64,000 nt of DNA from Leishmania infantum JPCM5 (lineage: Eukaryota; Euglenozoa; Kinetoplastea; Trypanosomatida; Trypanosomatidae): assembly GCF_000002875.2 (NCBI RefSeq), contig NC_009414.2, positions 721,001 to 785,000 of the forward strand. The letters run 5' to 3'. How positions within the stretch are numbered: the stretch's first letter is position 1; every line of letters starts with the position of its first letter. A model generated the notes under the pieces. The model did not search any database. It had not been told where the DNA came from and was given only the letters and a program-made list of their open reading frames with translations. Positions 39,433-49,326 of this stretch are shown in pieces. A program made the translations under genes and the position numbers.

Positions 39433-41048
39433 GGGTGAATATGAATGCACGTATTGCTCTATATGTAACCCGAATAGAGCAGCCGTCAACGCAGAAACCA
39501 GACTTCGACGGCGACGGCCATACGCCGCGCTTGCGCACAAGACTCGTAATGCCAGGGGGAGGGGGGGGAGATAGAGAGGACTTCGGGTATCAGGAAGAGA
39601 TGGCGCTTGCAACGCGAAGAGGAGGCAAACAGAGGAAATAAAGCAAGAAAAGAGTGGGCAGTCGGGGTGGGGGGAGGGGAGGGCAGCGCATTCCTTGTGG
39701 GCTGTCTGGTATGCGTACATGAACAAACGCGCCTGAACATACGTACACGCACATGAACAGCCGTTCCACATGAAGCGCGTGGCACAGGCACCGCCTGCCT
39801 CACAGACAAGAGCAAGAGACGGAGCAGGCACAAGATTCCGCTTGTCGCCGCCCGCTCTTTGACTCTATCCCTTTGTTGGGCACACCCCGCCTGGCGACTC
39901 CGTCCGAATTCCTCCTCTGTTGCCATGTTTCGGCGATCCCTTTTGCGTTTCCTTTCTTTTCTGCGTTCCACCTGCCGTGGAGGCGTTCGTGACGCTCACC
40001 AAAACGTGATTGTGTCGAGTGCGCTTCAGTTTTTTGGATTGGCCGAGAGAGAGAGAGAGACAGAGAGACGTGGTGCACACACGCTGGGCATCAAGCAAGA
40101 AGAAAAGGACCGCCTCCGTGGGCACGCTGCCTCTCTGCACCGTAAGCACTGTGCGTACCTCCTCCAAGGCGAAAAGAAAAGCACGGAGGCATCTATTAAA
40201 GAAAGAAAAAGGGGTGGTGGTGGTGGTTTGGAGGGGAGAGGGTAGGGGGCAACGATCCACACATAAGCACAGCGCTGTGCACATGAAATACTGCGGCACT
40301 GTGAGTGGGCGAAAAAAAAAAGATAGCGAGAGGGCCGCATGGTGAGATACGTGCGCGTACGATGTAGGGAGGAGAGAGTGGTGGTGGTGGAGAGGAGCTG
40401 CTCTAAAGGTGAAACAAGGACAGTACGGGAGATACGTGAAGAAAAACCCCCAAGCAAACAAAAAAGGCAACGATGGAGACGAGTCCAAGGCGCACAGAAA
40501 GCGGACGCTGGCAAGCAGCGATGCTTCAGTGTGCGTGCTTGGTTCTGTATGAAGATTGTGTGTGTGTGTGTGTGTGTGTCAGAGAACGCAAGCAACAAGA
40601 AGGTCAAAAGACCGTGGCGGACGACACCGAAAACAAAAAAGTCTCACCAATGGCCGCGACGGCAACAGCGCTATCGAGCACGGACTGTGCACCCTCGACA
40701 TTATCATACGTACAAACCAAGGTGGTATGTCCATCTCGGGGCGTATGAGTGCAAAGAGTCGCTCCACCTAAAATGGCAGTACTTCTGTGCCACGCCTCAC
40801 ACACGAATGCTGAGAGTTGCATCCGAAGAGAGAAGCAGGAAAGTAAATCTAGAGACAGCCCACACCGAAAGAGAAAGGCAACAATAAGTGGGCTCGTGAA
40901 AGCACGGGGAGGGGATGGCTCGACAGCACGTCTTGCCGTCCGCGATACAGCTGAAACACGAAACGGGGCGGGAGCAAGAACAGCATTAGCAACAAACAAG
41001 TGCTCTGATCCACTTCTTTCGCCGACATCCATGGTGGAACGTGAACTG
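39433..41048. other. spacer, no gene seen
   Basis: It contains GA- and A-rich tracts on + and a (GT)n tract at 40557-40579. Open frames on both strands are of poor composition. Confidence 0.7.
40557..40579. repeat. (GT)n microsatellite
   Basis: Eleven uninterrupted GT units lie in the spacer. Confidence 0.9.
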
Positions 41049-44015
41049 TTACTGCTCGACATTACCCACCCATGTGACGCGGCTGTCCGCCTCGATGTCC
41101 TTGGCCCCTTTGGTGTTTCCGCGCAAATCGTTGTCGCAGAAGGTGCCACCGCCGTGCTTGCACACCCAGATGCCCTCGTACGCGTTCTTGCTGATGGTGT
41201 TATGGATGACGTGCGGATTGCCGCCGGTGGTGACAAGGAGGCCGGCGTTCTGGTTGCCGCGGATACGGTTCTCCTCGATAATGCCGGCACCCTTCTCAAA
41301 GACGTAAATGCCAGCCTCCTTGCCGCTCTCAATGACGTTGCGGGTGATCTTCGGTGCGGCGGTCGTCTTCACCAACACGCCGGCCTTGCCATTCTGGCGA
41401 ATCTCGTTATCGGAGACAAACGGCGCGGCCTTGTCGCAGCAGAAAACACCAGCCTGCACGTTGGACAGAACGCGATTCTTGCGAATAACCGGCACCGCGG
41501 ACGCCCCCTTAACGACGATGCCGCAGCCCGCGTTCTGCGCAATCACGTTGTACTCCATCAACCCCGAGGCATCTTGGCAAAAGATACCTGCCTCGGCACC
41601 GTCGGTGATGTGGTTGGCGCGAATGCGCGGCGTCGCATCCTTTCGGAGCAGAAAAGCGGCAAAACCGCAGCCAGAGAACGTGTTGCCTTCGTAGAGGCCT
41701 CGCGACTTCTCCATGAGGACGATGCCGGCGGCGGTGACGTCGATGAAGCTGCACTTGGTTATGATCGGCTCCATGGATAAGACGTCAGCGTCCTCTGCAC
41801 CCTCCTCGACGCCGTTCACCAGGCTTGAACGAGCGACCAAGCTCGGAGATGGCGGCGGGCGTGACGACCGCGTGCCAGTCGCGGAGGTGTTCTGTCCGTT
41901 GGTGGAAGAGGAGGAGGTATGCTTGCCCCCGCCCACCGTCACACCACTTCCCTCGACGCACGAGATGCGACACTTGTGCAGCCTCCACTCGCCTCCCGTG
42001 ATGGACACGGCGGTCGGCCGCGACGGCTTTCTTGCAGGCGCCGATGCCATTGCGTTTGCGTCTGCCTGGTGGAGATTTGTGTCCAGCTTGAGCAGCTTGG
42101 AGCGGAAGCGTCCGACATGGCGGAGGATGAAGTTCTCCACACTACCCCTGCCAGACTGGCAGTGCAAAGCAAATGGGCTGTCCGCCACCTCCAGCATCGG
42201 TGGCGGCGACTCACCTACAAGTTTGATGCTGTCCGGCAGTCGTGATGTAAGGACAAGCGGCACTGTGTGCGTGGTGTTACCGGCGACGAGGATTTTGCGA
42301 ATGTGTGGCATGCTCTCAACCACCTGTAACGCCTGGGCGAGGCTCGGCACATCATCCGGGACACGCAGCACCGTCTCTGCTACGGCCGCGTTGATGCCAG
42401 ACCCGTCGCGGCGCCCCTGAAACCCCTGTGCCATGGAGTACTCAGACATGGATACGCTACACCCCGGCAGCGCCAGCTGAAAACGGGTGAATGTCCTGCT
42501 GTTCATCTCGCGCTCGCGCGGCAGCGTGCGGGAGTGACTGGTGCTGCTGGACGGAAAGACGACGATGTTCTGCATGCTCGCCCGCGTCTGGTCTGAGGTG
42601 TTCGCCGGCGAGGGCCCCCGCGAAAAAGACAGCGTTTTCTGCTGCTGCTGCTGCTGCATCGGCGTCGCCGACAGAGGCAAGGAGGAGGCGCCGTTCATGC
42701 TGTTCACAATAGACGACATGTTTGTGCGATCGTGGCTTTGGCGCGAGTGGTGCCTGTGACGGGCACGATCACATCCGGTGCAGAAGGCAGCCTTGCAGCT
42801 CGAGCACATAACGCCGGCGACTTCGACTTCGCAGACGTCGCAGAGCGCCTCTGTTAGTTTCGGACAGCTCATCCCAGCGAAGAGCGTCGCGGACATGCCG
42901 GGGTGCGGCGAGGTGGCGGTGATGCTCGCCAAGCGGTGCAAAATAGAGGACGGGGTGGGGCGGCCTTGCGGCTGGCGCTGCAGCATGTCCCGCAGCAAAG
43001 CAGCCAGCTTGGTGGAGTAGCCCATTTTGGTGATTTGCGGAATCACCGTGTCCACTACTTTCGGGTTCTCTAGCAACATGCTGTTGATCGGCTGTTCGCG
43101 CAGCGTCAGGAGCTCGAGCAAGACGACGCCGAGACCCCAGATGTCCACCTTGCCGTCGTAGCGCTGCTGCAGCATGCGCTCCGGCGCTAGGTAGTAGGGT
43201 GTCCCAACCGCCGAGTTTCGGCCAAGCCCGACCGTCGCCGCCAGGCCAAAGTCACCGATCTTGATGTTCTTGTACTCGTCGAAGAAGATGTTCGTCGGCT
43301 TCAGGTCGCGATGCAAAAAGCCCTTATCATGAATGAACTGCAGCGCCGCAGCAGCCTGCTCGAGCCACGACACCGCCTGCGCCTCTGTGATGCTGTGGCT
43401 ACCCGTCTTCATGAACTCCTGCCGCGCCTCCCGCACGAGCCCTTGCATGTCACCGTTGCTGCAGAGCTCCATCACGAGACACACAGCGATCTCCTCCTCG
43501 CCGAGCCAGTGCGCTCCTGCCTGTTGTCGGTGCTTGCTGAGCAGCGAGGTCGGAACAACGCGGGCGGCGCCGCTCTGCGGCTTTCCCGTCGGGGCGTTCG
43601 AAGAGGCTTCCGCAGTCGCCTGTTTCCATCCGCTGTCGGCGGCGCAGCCATGGTGGAACTCGCTGTTCGACAGGCTGCAAAGGAAGAGGCTGTCCTGCTC
43701 TCGCTGCACCCTCGCCTCACGCTGCTGACCGTCACCACATCCTCCGCTGCCACACGCGCCTTCGCTCTGTGCGGCGAACTCGCGGCGGAGCTTGACACTG
43801 TTGAAGACGAGGAAGAAGTCAACGTAAGAGACGATGCTGGGGTGACGCAGCTGCAGCAGCACCTTGATCTCCTTCAGCGCCATGTTTACCTGCTCCTGGT
43901 CGGTGCAGCAGATCACCTTCATTGCATAGCTCGTCTTCGAGGTGCGGTGCTCCACCTCGTACACGACACCTTGGGCGCCATCGCCGATCTTCCGCTTAAT
44001 GTTGTATTCCTCCAT
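41049..44015 (-). CDS. NEK-like protein kinase fused to a B-box and a parallel beta-helix
   Basis: The 988-residue protein starts with a Ser/Thr kinase domain: glycine loop GDGAQGVV (11-18), catalytic Lys33 (YAMKV), HRDLKPTN at 235-242, DFG at 255-257, and GTPYYLAPE at 271-279. An insert of about 95 residues interrupts the N-lobe after about residue 77, before EEEIAVCLVMEL. The closest group looks like the NEK family. A B-box zinc finger follows at about 392-428 (CDVC, CSSC, CTGC, H-rich). A short poly-Gln run and a low-complexity linker come next. From about 580 to the end there is a parallel beta-helix of repeated turns (for example NHITDGAEAGIFCQDASG and NRIRGNQNAGLLV), as in NosD and FBXO11-type domains. 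All kinase residues are intact, so it should be active. The open frame reaches 44066 from a GTG; the ATG at 44015 (MEEYNIKRK) is the real start. Confidence 0.88.
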   Translation of the reverse strand: MEEYNIKRKIGDGAQGVVYEVEHRTSKTSYAMKVICCTDQEQVNMALKEIKVLLQLRHPSIVSYVDFFLVFNSVKLRREFAAQSEGACGSGGCGDGQQREARVQREQDSLFLCSLSNSEFHHGCAADSGWKQATAEASSNAPTGKPQSGAARVVPTSLLSKHRQQAGAHWLGEEEIAVCLVMELCSNGDMQGLVREARQEFMKTGSHSITEAQAVSWLEQAAAALQFIHDKGFLHRDLKPTNIFFDEYKNIKIGDFGLAATVGLGRNSAVGTPYYLAPERMLQQRYDGKVDIWGLGVVLLELLTLREQPINSMLLENPKVVDTVIPQITKMGYSTKLAALLRDMLQRQPQGRPTPSSILHRLASITATSPHPGMSATLFAGMSCPKLTEALCDVCEVEVAGVMCSSCKAAFCTGCDRARHRHHSRQSHDRTNMSSIVNSMNGASSLPLSATPMQQQQQQKTLSFSRGPSPANTSDQTRASMQNIVVFPSSSTSHSRTLPREREMNSRTFTRFQLALPGCSVSMSEYSMAQGFQGRRDGSGINAAVAETVLRVPDDVPSLAQALQVVESMPHIRKILVAGNTTHTVPLVLTSRLPDSIKLVGESPPPMLEVADSPFALHCQSGRGSVENFILRHVGRFRSKLLKLDTNLHQADANAMASAPARKPSRPTAVSITGGEWRLHKCRISCVEGSGVTVGGGKHTSSSSTNGQNTSATGTRSSRPPPSPSLVARSSLVNGVEEGAEDADVLSMEPIITKCSFIDVTAAGIVLMEKSRGLYEGNTFSGCGFAAFLLRKDATPRIRANHITDGAEAGIFCQDASGLMEYNVIAQNAGCGIVVKGASAVPVIRKNRVLSNVQAGVFCCDKAAPFVSDNEIRQNGKAGVLVKTTAAPKITRNVIESGKEAGIYVFEKGAGIIEENRIRGNQNAGLLVTTGGNPHVIHNTISKNAYEGIWVCKHGGGTFCDNDLRGNTKGAKDIEADSRVTWVGNVEQ

Positions 44016-45518
44016 TTCTCGAGGGGCCGCGAGTGGCGACGCTTCGCTGAATGCCTGGATGTACACCGGGAAGCGTCAATCAACTCCAGCGAAGCACAAA
44101 ACGCCAGCAACAGAGAGGGACTTGAACAGTGATGGCAATTCTGTAAGAGGAAGGACCACTCGCAGAAGCAGACACACAGAGAGAGAAAGAGAGCCTGCCT
44201 ACAGTGGAGAGCGGCAACACACGTGCACACACAGGACGAGATCGAAGCCAGAGAACAACCCTACCACATCAGCACGAAAACCGAATATGCTCTTCACAGT
44301 AGGATGCGTTGTGCACGGCGAATCAGCCGAATTGTTCCGAATCTCTTTGCGAAAAAGCCGCCGCTGTACCTTCAGGGACGCGAGCACGGTGAGCAAGAGA
44401 AAACCAAAAGACAAAGGTCTAAGGAGTACGTACGAGAACGTGTGCCTTTTAGCACTCCTTGAGGCAGGCAGATAGCGCAAGGAAACGCCAAACAAAAAGA
44501 GAACGCGCAAAAATGAGGAACGTGAATCTATGATAACTCTAAACTCGAAGAGAGAAGGAGAGGAGGTCTGATACGGCCACCAACGTCGAAACAAAACAGT
44601 GTGTGAGAGAAAGAAAGAAGTCGGACGCTGTTCGGTGACTGAAAGGGGACAAGAAAGTGGTGGTGGTGTGGTGTGGTGTGCGTGTGTGTGTGGGAGGGGG
44701 GGGGCTTGCCTCCTCTCGTGCTAGGCGAAGAGGTCTGTGGATGCTTCACCGCAACTTCAGCTTGAATTCTAACAGAGGAGCAAAAAAAAGGTTCTTCTGA
44801 GTCGCTGTTCGTGTGCTGTGAATGAAGTCGCGATATACATATATATATTACATATTATATATATATATATGTGTGTGTGTGTGGTTTAGCCGAGTGGCGA
44901 GCGATCAGCGTCGACAAGACGTCAACAAGCGGCACGGAAAACAGCTGCTACTCAATTAGTGCCGATTAGCGTCATCTCCTTCGGCGTGCACTGGCCTATG
45001 CGTATGCGGGCATAGATGGGTAAGGGGTGGGGGTGGTGGAGCCGATGACCAAAGTGCATGCCAGAGAGCCAAGTGGCAGAGCGAGAAGGCGAGCCATCCC
45101 GGCGCGCATTCGTGGCTCGGGTGCCGACTAGGACGTGTGGTGGCGTGCACGGCGCCATTCGCATACCGCTCCTGACATGTAGGTTGGCAAAGGGTGCAAC
45201 AACAGTTGCCTGCGCCATCCCTTTTGCTGCAGAGCTTTTCTCGCGATGAGATCAGAAGCGTCACCGTTGGTGTACAGCATCCACGCTGTGCGTCCAGAGC
45301 GCAGGGGCTTGATAGGGCTCGGATCTGCGTTTTTTTTTAGTATCTGTGTGTAGGGTGGGGAGCAAGAAACAAACAAAAAAACACACAAACAACCTCCAAT
45401 GGCATTGGGCGATCGAGCGCCACGCCACGGATAGACAACCAAGCCAATCACCGAAACATTTTCGTTAAACCGTCAGCCTCGCCTACCCATAGGAATGCTC
45501 CTCCCGCTTTTTGCACGC
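44016..45518. other. spacer with AT repeat, no gene seen
   Basis: It contains an AT-rich dinucleotide tract (listed separately) and G-runs at 44691-44702. No natural coding frame is present. Confidence 0.7.
44831..44882. repeat. (AT)n/(GT)n tract
   Basis: An alternating AT stretch with small interruptions runs into a GT repeat. It is by far the most AT-rich short segment in the window and could extrude as a hairpin. Confidence 0.85.
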
Positions 45519-48191
45519 TTACGTCGTTTGCTCCCTGAGCTCCATTGCCTCTAAGGCACGTATCTCACGCTGAAGGCAGCGCTCAATACGCGTCGCAAGG
45601 CGAATCCTTGTCACCAGTGGCCACGTGCGGCTCTGCGCACGCGACGCCACGTAACTGATGTAGTCAGCGGAGGGATTGTTGACCAAGTTCATGTAGTCCG
45701 GCACCGCCTTCATGACGGAGTCGATCGGCTGGATGGTCAAGTCGCCGCTGTAGAACTGCGCAAACAGCATAAAAAGCATTTCGAAGCGGCCGAAACGTGG
45801 AAGGAGGTGCACGCTGAACAAGACGGTCAACACCCATCCGCACACATCCACCCATGCAAACCACAGCCGCGCTAGCCACGAGCCGCTTGTTGCGATGATG
45901 TGGTGCGATTTGGGGGGCCGCAGAAACGGAATCACGTACGGGTTCACCTGACTCACAATGAGGTAGTTGACGCCGAAGAGCTGAATCAGCAGTCGCCGTG
46001 GGATATCCTGAGCTATACTGCCGTCGCACCACAGCTCTCCTGGCAGGTACGGCGCAAATGTGCCACCGCCAAGGGAGGGCTTCTCGATCAGCTGCACGGC
46101 TGTGAAGAGTCCCGGCAAGGCGCAGCTGGCACTTACTGCACTCCAAATCACAACATCCGGAGCCGTCACGTAGTTGAGCAGCACGTGCCGATCCGACGGC
46201 ATACCCTCCTGCTGGCTACGTGTCACGGACACATTCAGCACCTTTCCACTGAGCTGGTACGCCTCCAGAAACGTCATGTCGCCACATTGACCCCGCATGC
46301 ACCCCATCAGCGACCGCACATCCATCAAGAAGCCCGTCTTGAAGAAGCGCTTCAGCTTGCCAGGAAGGTCACTGTCTTCGCCGAACGGGGACATGTGCAT
46401 CGCCTCGGTCGAAAGGACGTGTGACTGCATGAAGGCGTGAAGCTCGTCCGGCGACTTGGTGCAGATCATCGCGGCGATGATGGAGCCGGCCGAGGAGCCG
46501 CAGAGAATATCAGGCAACACACCCGCCTCGTGCAGCGCGCGGACCACGCCGGCATGGTAGGTGCCCATAGAGGAACCGCCGCTGAGCACCAGCGCCGTTC
46601 GGCCATAGGAGTGCAGCACCTTGCGCAGCACCTTGAGACGATGCCCTACTGTGACTACCGCGGGTTTGTACACAGAGCAGCGCTGCTGATGTGCGTGGTG
46701 CTGCTGCGGCAATGCGGACGGCAATGCACAGCCGTCGAGGAAGCGGCACAGCGACGCACACGAGCTGCGAAGTTGCCGAGCCAGGGCCACCTCCGGTGAA
46801 GGAGGCGCTGCCGCCATGGGGTTGGCCGAGAGCGGCGGCGCCACCGACATGTGCGCCCCGAAAGACAGCAAGGCAGTTGCGTTCCCCGAAGTTGTGTCTT
46901 CAGTGCGCAAGAGAGGCGACAACGGCGGCGACACACTTGCAAAATCCCCTGCGGGCTTTGCGTCATCGCTCGTCTTTGGCTTCGCAAAGGTGTGCGATAC
47001 CGGCGCGGCGTCATCCCTCGTCAACAAGATGCTCTTCTCACCCGCCAGCGTGGAGGCGCAAGTGGGCACCGTTGCAGTGCTTGTGTCTGTGAGTGGCATT
47101 GCCGCGGAAGCGGCGCTGCTGCCGAGACAGTGCACAGACGCGGATGTGCTTTGCTGCCGGCTCGGTGCCGCAGTGGCCGTTGCCCATGGCGCTTGAATAG
47201 CGGACACTGTTTTCCGGAACTGCGCTTGCCAGACCTGCTGAATTTTGGCCGTCACGTCCACCGCCGGCAGCGCCGCAGATGGCCCCGAGTGCGTCGCCGA
47301 CCACACTGGCGGAGGTGTGCCGGCAAGCAGCGGCGGCCGCACCTCAGCGCCGGCGCTAGCCTCCAATCGCACCCAGCAGGGACGCAAATCTCGCAACACG
47401 GGCGCGGCCGATGTTGGAGGCAAGGCGCGGTCTGCTGCAGCGCCGCTGCTGTCGCTCACCGCAGATTCGCCATGCCACGCCCCGGCCGCATAGGCCGTGA
47501 TAAGGCACTCGATGCTGTCCGTGTAGTCCTCGAGGCAGTGCGGGGCGCTGTTGTAGTAGCGGTATATCGATGCGTCCATGAGACCGTGCGCGTTGCGCTT
47601 CAGCAGCGAGCACAGAAAGGTCTCCATTGCGTACAAGTTGTTCGTCCGGATGAGGTGCTGCGCCGCGGTGGCATCGACAAGAAGGCCGACTGCGTTGCAG
47701 CGATCCAGTGGAGGGGCGTCCTGCGCCCACTTCGCCACACCGCAGTAGTGGTCCAGACTCGCCGCGGCTTCGACAAAGGTTGTGTAGCTTTCAGTCGTAT
47801 TCATGACAGACAAGAAGCGCTGCGTCGTGCGACGGAACTGCACACGAGCCGGGTAGTCGTTCAGCCATCGTAGGAGAGCAAACAGGCGGCCGAGTACGCC
47901 CTGCGCGAGGTCCAAGAGAACACAAAGCGAGAGTACTTGCCGAATTAGGTAACCAAGAACATGACCAAGCGCGGCGGCGGCTTCTTGCACGCGTGTGAAG
48001 TGCGTGCGCAGCGACGCGGCTGGCGGAAGCAAGGGCTTTCTGCGTGCCGCTGTAGCGAGAGGAAAATGCCTCAACGCCTTTCGCATCGGCCTCGACCGCC
48101 TGCGCTCTTGCGTCCGTGTGTCACCTCCTAAGGCAGATGTCGCTGTACGCCGACGCAGCGCCGACGATGGGGCAGGCGCGTCACGTGGCAT
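45519..48191 (-). CDS. patatin-like lipase with DUF3336 (SDP1/TGL-type)
   Basis: The 890-residue protein has a DUF3336-type N-terminal region (about 110-235: LNDYPARVQFR, AASLDHYCG, NNLYAMETFL). This pairs with a patatin domain as in yeast Tgl3-5 and plant SDP1 triacylglycerol lipases. The patatin part starts with the oxyanion loop GGSSMGTYHAG (538-548). The nucleophile motif is GSSAG (565-569, Ser567) and the catalytic Asp lies in DGS (723-725). An Ala/Ser/Pro-rich linker of about 270 residues separates the two domains, longer than in relatives. A hydrophobic stretch at about 75-105 could attach it to membranes or lipid droplets. ATG 48191 is the first after a strong pyrimidine tract (sense TTTCTCTCTCTCTATTAG, 48363-48380). 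Confidence 0.88.
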   Translation of the reverse strand: MPRDAPAPSSALRRRTATSALGGDTRTQERRRSRPMRKALRHFPLATAARRKPLLPPAASLRTHFTRVQEAAAALGHVLGYLIRQVLSLCVLLDLAQGVLGRLFALLRWLNDYPARVQFRRTTQRFLSVMNTTESYTTFVEAAASLDHYCGVAKWAQDAPPLDRCNAVGLLVDATAAQHLIRTNNLYAMETFLCSLLKRNAHGLMDASIYRYYNSAPHCLEDYTDSIECLITAYAAGAWHGESAVSDSSGAAADRALPPTSAAPVLRDLRPCWVRLEASAGAEVRPPLLAGTPPPVWSATHSGPSAALPAVDVTAKIQQVWQAQFRKTVSAIQAPWATATAAPSRQQSTSASVHCLGSSAASAAMPLTDTSTATVPTCASTLAGEKSILLTRDDAAPVSHTFAKPKTSDDAKPAGDFASVSPPLSPLLRTEDTTSGNATALLSFGAHMSVAPPLSANPMAAAPPSPEVALARQLRSSCASLCRFLDGCALPSALPQQHHAHQQRCSVYKPAVVTVGHRLKVLRKVLHSYGRTALVLSGGSSMGTYHAGVVRALHEAGVLPDILCGSSAGSIIAAMICTKSPDELHAFMQSHVLSTEAMHMSPFGEDSDLPGKLKRFFKTGFLMDVRSLMGCMRGQCGDMTFLEAYQLSGKVLNVSVTRSQQEGMPSDRHVLLNYVTAPDVVIWSAVSASCALPGLFTAVQLIEKPSLGGGTFAPYLPGELWCDGSIAQDIPRRLLIQLFGVNYLIVSQVNPYVIPFLRPPKSHHIIATSGSWLARLWFAWVDVCGWVLTVLFSVHLLPRFGRFEMLFMLFAQFYSGDLTIQPIDSVMKAVPDYMNLVNNPSADYISYVASRAQSRTWPLVTRIRLATRIERCLQREIRALEAMELREQTT

Positions 48192-49326
48192 CGCTGCGTT
48201 CGCGAGCGGTGCTTGACGTGCTGCTTGCAAATGACAATGTGTATGCAAAGGGATGGCGCCAGCGCACCCACGAACTGGTAGGCCAGAAAAGTAAGGAGAC
48301 GTCTCGACCGGAGAAGACGACAGACGATGGCCTCGGCCGTGTTGCCGTGTCTCTGAAGATGCGCCTAATAGAGAGAGAGAAACCGGCCAAAGCATGAATG
48401 ACCGACGCGACGGAAGCGACGACAAGGACAACCTAGCAGCCTCAGGAGGAAGAAGCAAACAGAAAAGGACAAATAATGGAGAAGGTCCTCGACAAGCAGA
48501 AGCACGAGCATAGTTACAAAGGTCTTTGAAAGAATGATACAGGTGTGTATCTGAAAGAATGTGTGCTGGCCTGAGCTCAGGCGCCGGTCCGTTCACAAGA
48601 AATAACCTACGCGCGGTTCTCGTTCCCACACAGGCGCAGAGAAGATGTTTTCCAGACAAGAAGTATCGAAAATGATGATGAGAGCGCGGCGGAGAAGGAT
48701 TGCCTGACACACAGACACGGGGCAGGCAGAGAGAGAGAGAGAGAAATGTGTTGTGCGCGTATGTCTCCGCACTAAAGGAAAGTTTATATACAGTGGGCTG
48801 ATGACGGGCATTGAGAAAGATAGAGCGGACAGCTCGAGAGGGTGGCCAGGCGGTGGGGGCCGTGGGCAGGAATAGGGAGGGATGTGTTTGTTTCTCGTTT
48901 CCCTTCTACGGCATCGTGGCCGAACCGAGCTTGCATGTCTTCGCCCATGAACCATGAAACTTCGCCGTTCATTGCGTCTCCACAGTCGTATTCGAGGCAG
49001 CAGCACCGCTGCTTTCCGTTCGTTGTCGCATTTTCTTTGGATGCGTCGTCTTGGTTACTCGGATAATGTTTTTTTTTCTTTTTTTTTCAGGTATGCGATG
49101 TGCACTTTCCTCCATCGCTGCTTCAGGCTGCGTCTGCCGATGTGAACGAGGGATGGCGTCCCTCACGGTACCACCGATCAGAGCCGCAACGGAGAACAGC
49201 GCAAAAACAAAAGGGAGAAACAACATCCGCCATGGGCTCTCCGTCCACCACACGCTGTGAAGCGCAACGGTAGGCACATACCACATCCGCAGAGACTGCG
49301 GGTGTCTTCATCGTCTCATCATGCGT
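48192..49326. other. spacer with splice signals, no gene seen
   Basis: Pyrimidine tracts on the - strand at 48363-48380 and 48725-48745 suit splice acceptors. A T/TTTTCTT run at 49067-49090 lies on +. No further gene is seen. Confidence 0.7.
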
